A stretch of 8,840 nucleotides of DNA from contig DNFZ01000076.1 of assembly GCA_003486785.1 (NCBI GenBank), positions 1,976 through 10,815 of the forward strand, given 5' to 3'. The stretch's first letter is position 1, and each line of letters starts with the position of its first letter. Below, piece by piece: positions 6,717-8,840 of this stretch. The DNA comes from Clostridiales bacterium. GTDB taxonomy: Bacteria > Bacillota > Clostridia > Christensenellales > CAG-138. Both the position numbers and the translations under genes were made by a program. The notes under the pieces were generated by a model. The model was not told the DNA's origin, did no database searches, and saw only the letters and a list, made by a program, of their open reading frames with translations.

Positions 6717-8792
6717 TTAGCGGTAGCGACGACGGCGCGGCGTGTTGGAAATCTGCATGATCAACAGCACAACGCCGAAGAGCAGCACGATACCGCCGCA
6801 GATGTAGATCCAAGAATAGGTTCCGCCTCTGACGGGCTCGAGCAGGGATTCCGTTGCGGACTTCTCAAAGTAGCGCGTGGAGCCGATTTGCTCAATGGAG
6901 GCAGGCGAGTAGTTGCCATCGCCCGCGCGGGTGACAGTCATGGCGTAAGGATCGCCTTCGCGTGCCGTGACGGTTACGGTGTAGACGTCGGTTTCCGCCG
7001 CCGGCTCTACTTTGCAGCCCTGCAGCGAGAAGTCGAGCGCACCGCTTCCACTGCCGCCGGAGAGCCGAATGTCGAACGTGCTGCCGGAGAAGGCGCTCTC
7101 ATTCCATCCATTTACAAACAGAGCGGCTTGCACGGCGCTCGCCGTAACGCCCTCGAATACCGCGGGCGAGGAGGCTTCGTAGGTCGCGTCCCCGGCCCTG
7201 CTGGCGCTGACGGAATAGTCTTTTCCGGCCAGCGGGTAGACGGAGATGATATACACATTGCTCTCCCCACTCTTGAGCCGCGCCGCGCAGCCGTCGTTGG
7301 TCGAGAGCGTTGTGGCGCCCGTGCCGTTGCCGCCTTTGACGATGATCTCAAAGGCGCTGCCGGCCGGAGCGTTTGGAATCCAGTTTTCGATTTGGAGCGC
7401 GTTCTGCACGCCCTTGCCTGATTGCCCGTGATACGTTCTGGTTTGCTGCGATTCGAAGCGCTCGGTTTCGCCCATGACCGCGCTGAGCGAGTAGCCGCCC
7501 GCGGAGGTGACCGTCACCGTAAACTTCGTCTCTGTGGTGCCGCTGGCCGGGGAAACGGTGCAGCCGCTTGCAACAAAGCTGATGGGCGCCTGATCGGATC
7601 CGCCTACCACCTTGATGGGAAACGAGTCGTTGCAGTTCTTGGACTCCGACCAGCCGGAGACAGAGAGCGAACGGGCACGCGTCTTTTCGGCGATGCCGCT
7701 TACCGAAGCAGAAACGCTGTTATAGCCGTAGTTGCCCGGGCGCGTTGCGGTGATGGCATAGGGACCCACCGCGTCAACGGTGATCTCATATTTGTCCGCG
7801 GAGATCTGGTTATAGCTGCAGCCGACCGTATTGAGCGTGATCGCCTCGCTGGTGCTGCCGCCGTAGATGCGCAGCGTAAAGGTCTCGCCGCTCTTAGCGT
7901 CGCTCACCCAGTCTTCGATGTGCATGGAAGCTTGATTGGACTTGCTGGAGCAGCCGCTCAAACGCGCCGAATATGCGCTGTTGTAGTCCGTGTTTCCGTC
8001 CATCATCGCGACGAGCTCATATGCGCCCACGCGCGTGACGGTTACCTCAAACTCCGTTTCGATTGTGCCGACAGCCGGGGAAATGGAGCATCCGTCCGTC
8101 TGGAAGGATATGGCACCGTTGACGGTTCCGCCAAAAATGCGAATCTTGAACCGATCGTAGTAATCGTTTCCACCACCCCAGCCGGAAACGCTCAGCGGCA
8201 GCTGATCCGCACGTCCCGCAAGGCCGGTGCGCGTGTCGCGCGCAAGATCGCTCACGCCGTTTTTCTCGGCGGTCAGCGAATACGCGCCGGAGCCGGTGAC
8301 GGTGACGGTATAGGAGTCCGCGCCCGTGCCGCTGGCGGGAAATACGGAGCAGTTGTTTGCAGAAAAGGAGATCGCTTCCGTCTCGGAAACGCCTTTGAGC
8401 GAGATAACAAAGCTCTCGCCGCAGTTTTTCGCCCCCTGCCAGGAGCCGATGGAGAGCGCGTTTGCATCCCGAATTGCAAAATCTGACACGCCGTGCGCGG
8501 TTATCGCATCCACCGTGGGAACAACCTGCACAACGCTCTCGGCCGCGTCGACGGCAGGGGAAGAAACCTGCTGCGCCTCTTCCACGCGGAAGGACTGCAG
8601 CAGCGTTCTGGTCGCCGCGCTGGCTGGTTTATAGGCAAAGATGACCGCGAGGCCGAAGAAAAGAATGAATGCGACGAGTGTATATACTCTGCGCTTTGCG
8701 CGCTTTCTGGTATGACGAACAGACCGCTCGCGATATGCGGAGCGGCTGGGTGGATCAACATATGGAGATGTATACCTACCCGACTGTCCCAT
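6717..8792 (-). CDS. Membrane-anchored six-repeat Ig-like surface protein, function unknown
   Basis: This 691-residue protein is not recognised as a named gene. Order: a basic N-terminal region (1-35, including HTRKRAKRR); a hydrophobic segment VYTLVAFILFFGLAVIFAY (36-54) followed by KPASA, a possible signal peptidase site; a linker to about 112; six tandem repeats (about 113-637); a second hydrophobic segment (about 661-681); and a basic tail NTPRRRRYR. No LPXTG sortase motif precedes the last segment. The repeats would therefore lie outside the cell, anchored at the C-terminus and, if the first segment is uncleaved, at both ends. Repeat features such as GGSGSGALDF, the Cys, and RAGDGNYSPAS recall widespread bacterial Ig-like 'GGSGxG…C…AGDxxY' repeats. 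ATG 8792 is chosen for GGGGG 8 nt upstream; ATG 8798 is too close to it. The frame stays open to the window edge, so a longer N-terminus is possible. Its role may be adhesion or cell-surface structure, but nothing here proves it. Confidence 0.85.
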   Translation of the reverse strand: MGQSGRYTSPYVDPPSRSAYRERSVRHTRKRAKRRVYTLVAFILFFGLAVIFAYKPASAATRTLLQSFRVEEAQQVSSPAVDAAESVVQVVPTVDAITAHGVSDFAIRDANALSIGSWQGAKNCGESFVISLKGVSETEAISFSANNCSVFPASGTGADSYTVTVTGSGAYSLTAEKNGVSDLARDTRTGLAGRADQLPLSVSGWGGGNDYYDRFKIRIFGGTVNGAISFQTDGCSISPAVGTIETEFEVTVTRVGAYELVAMMDGNTDYNSAYSARLSGCSSKSNQASMHIEDWVSDAKSGETFTLRIYGGSTSEAITLNTVGCSYNQISADKYEITVDAVGPYAITATRPGNYGYNSVSASVSGIAEKTRARSLSVSGWSESKNCNDSFPIKVVGGSDQAPISFVASGCTVSPASGTTETKFTVTVTSAGGYSLSAVMGETERFESQQTRTYHGQSGKGVQNALQIENWIPNAPAGSAFEIIVKGGNGTGATTLSTNDGCAARLKSGESNVYIISVYPLAGKDYSVSASRAGDATYEASSPAVFEGVTASAVQAALFVNGWNESAFSGSTFDIRLSGGSGSGALDFSLQGCKVEPAAETDVYTVTVTAREGDPYAMTVTRAGDGNYSPASIEQIGSTRYFEKSATESLLEPVRGGTYSWIYICGGIVLLFGVVLLIMQISNTPRRRRYR
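6882..8456 (-). repeat. Six tandem protein-coding repeats of about 86-92 residues
   Basis: Units run approximately 8196-8456, 7926-8195, 7668-7925, 7398-7667, 7122-7397 and 6882-7121 (repeats 1 to 6 in protein order). Each opens with a hydrophobic stretch ending in Trp (LSIGSW, LSVSGW, MHIEDW, LSVSGW, LQIENW, LFVNGW). Next come F.I…GG and a Gly-Cys or Asn-Cys exactly 30 residues after the Trp (31 in repeat 5), then a Y/F-x-V/I-T/S-V strand and a Y-x-[LIMV]-[TVS] strand near the end. The repeats are clearly diverged at DNA level, so they are old rather than a recent expansion. Confidence 0.9.
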
Positions 8793-8800
8793 CACCATTT

Positions 8801-8805
8801 CCCCC
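8801..8805 (-). promoter_or_regulatory. Putative ribosome binding site of the repeat-protein gene
   Basis: GGGGG on the minus strand stands 8 nt from the ATG at 8792 and only 2 nt from the ATG at 8798. It decides in favour of 8792. The site is G-rich rather than a true AGGAGG, so certainty is moderate. Confidence 0.45.
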
Positions 8806-8840
8806 GGCTGATCTTGCAAAACACGGCCATGAAGCGGAAT

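Noticed and set aside
6882..8456. DNA-level tandem repeat or CRISPR-like array
   Set aside because: The periodicity is at protein level with units of about 260-275 bp that differ considerably in DNA sequence; there are no short identical repeats with spacers.
6687..8486. Long plus-strand open frames (6687-7421 and 7422-8486) opposite the repeat-protein gene
   Set aside because: They are antisense to a gene with clear repeat and membrane-segment structure. Their translations are Arg/Ala/Gly-rich without recognisable motifs, as expected from the shadow of GC-rich coding DNA.
8196..8792. Sortase-anchored surface protein
   Set aside because: The hydrophobic segment and basic tail at the C-terminus look like a wall-sorting signal, but no LPXTG-like motif precedes them (the region reads LLEPVRGG).
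8793..8819. Start of the repeat protein at the TTG at 8819 or the ATG at 8798
   Set aside because: The TTG has no ribosome site, and the ATG at 8798 is only 2 nt from the G-rich site. The frame is open to the window edge, so this is kept as an uncertainty rather than a separate call.

Overview
The window looks like chromosomal DNA of a fairly GC-rich Bacillota, probably a clostridial or gut-type lineage. The basis is the mix of gene families: an Rbs/Als-type sugar ABC transporter, a long clostridial-style U32 protein, ROK and PfkB sugar kinases, and a surface protein built from Ig-like repeats. Strong AGGAGG-type ribosome sites and intrinsic terminators fit this too. No rRNA, tRNA, CRISPR array, insertion sequence or phage gene was seen. 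The lineage is an inference from gene content only.

Layout, left to right. (1) Positions 1-2493, plus strand: the end of a monosaccharide ABC importer operon. It holds a twin-domain ATPase cut by the left edge and a permease that overlaps it by 11 bp. The substrate-binding protein is not in the window and is presumably upstream. (2) Positions 2507-2547: a hairpin that ends the convergent gene to its right. (3) Positions 2573-4609, minus strand: a long U32 'peptidase' family protein resembling the 23S rRNA hydroxylation protein RlhA. (4) Positions 4610-4710: a short AT-rich divergent promoter region with a 6-bp dyad. (5) Positions 4711-6617, plus strand: two sugar kinases from different folds, a ROK kinase close to D-allose kinase AlsK and a PfkB/ribokinase-family kinase, joined by an ATGA overlap. 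(6) Positions 6658-6688: a symmetric bidirectional terminator. (7) Positions 6717-8792, minus strand: an unrecognised membrane-anchored protein with six tandem repeats of about 90 residues.

The transporter and the kinase pair suggest uptake and phosphorylation of a rare sugar such as allose or a related hexose or pentose. However, a terminator and an opposing gene separate them, and no isomerase or epimerase is present, so the pathway is not demonstrated. The most unusual item is the six-repeat protein. Every repeat keeps one Trp and one Cys at a nearly fixed spacing, and the two ends of the protein are both membrane-associated. No stretch longer than 300 bases lacks a gene.
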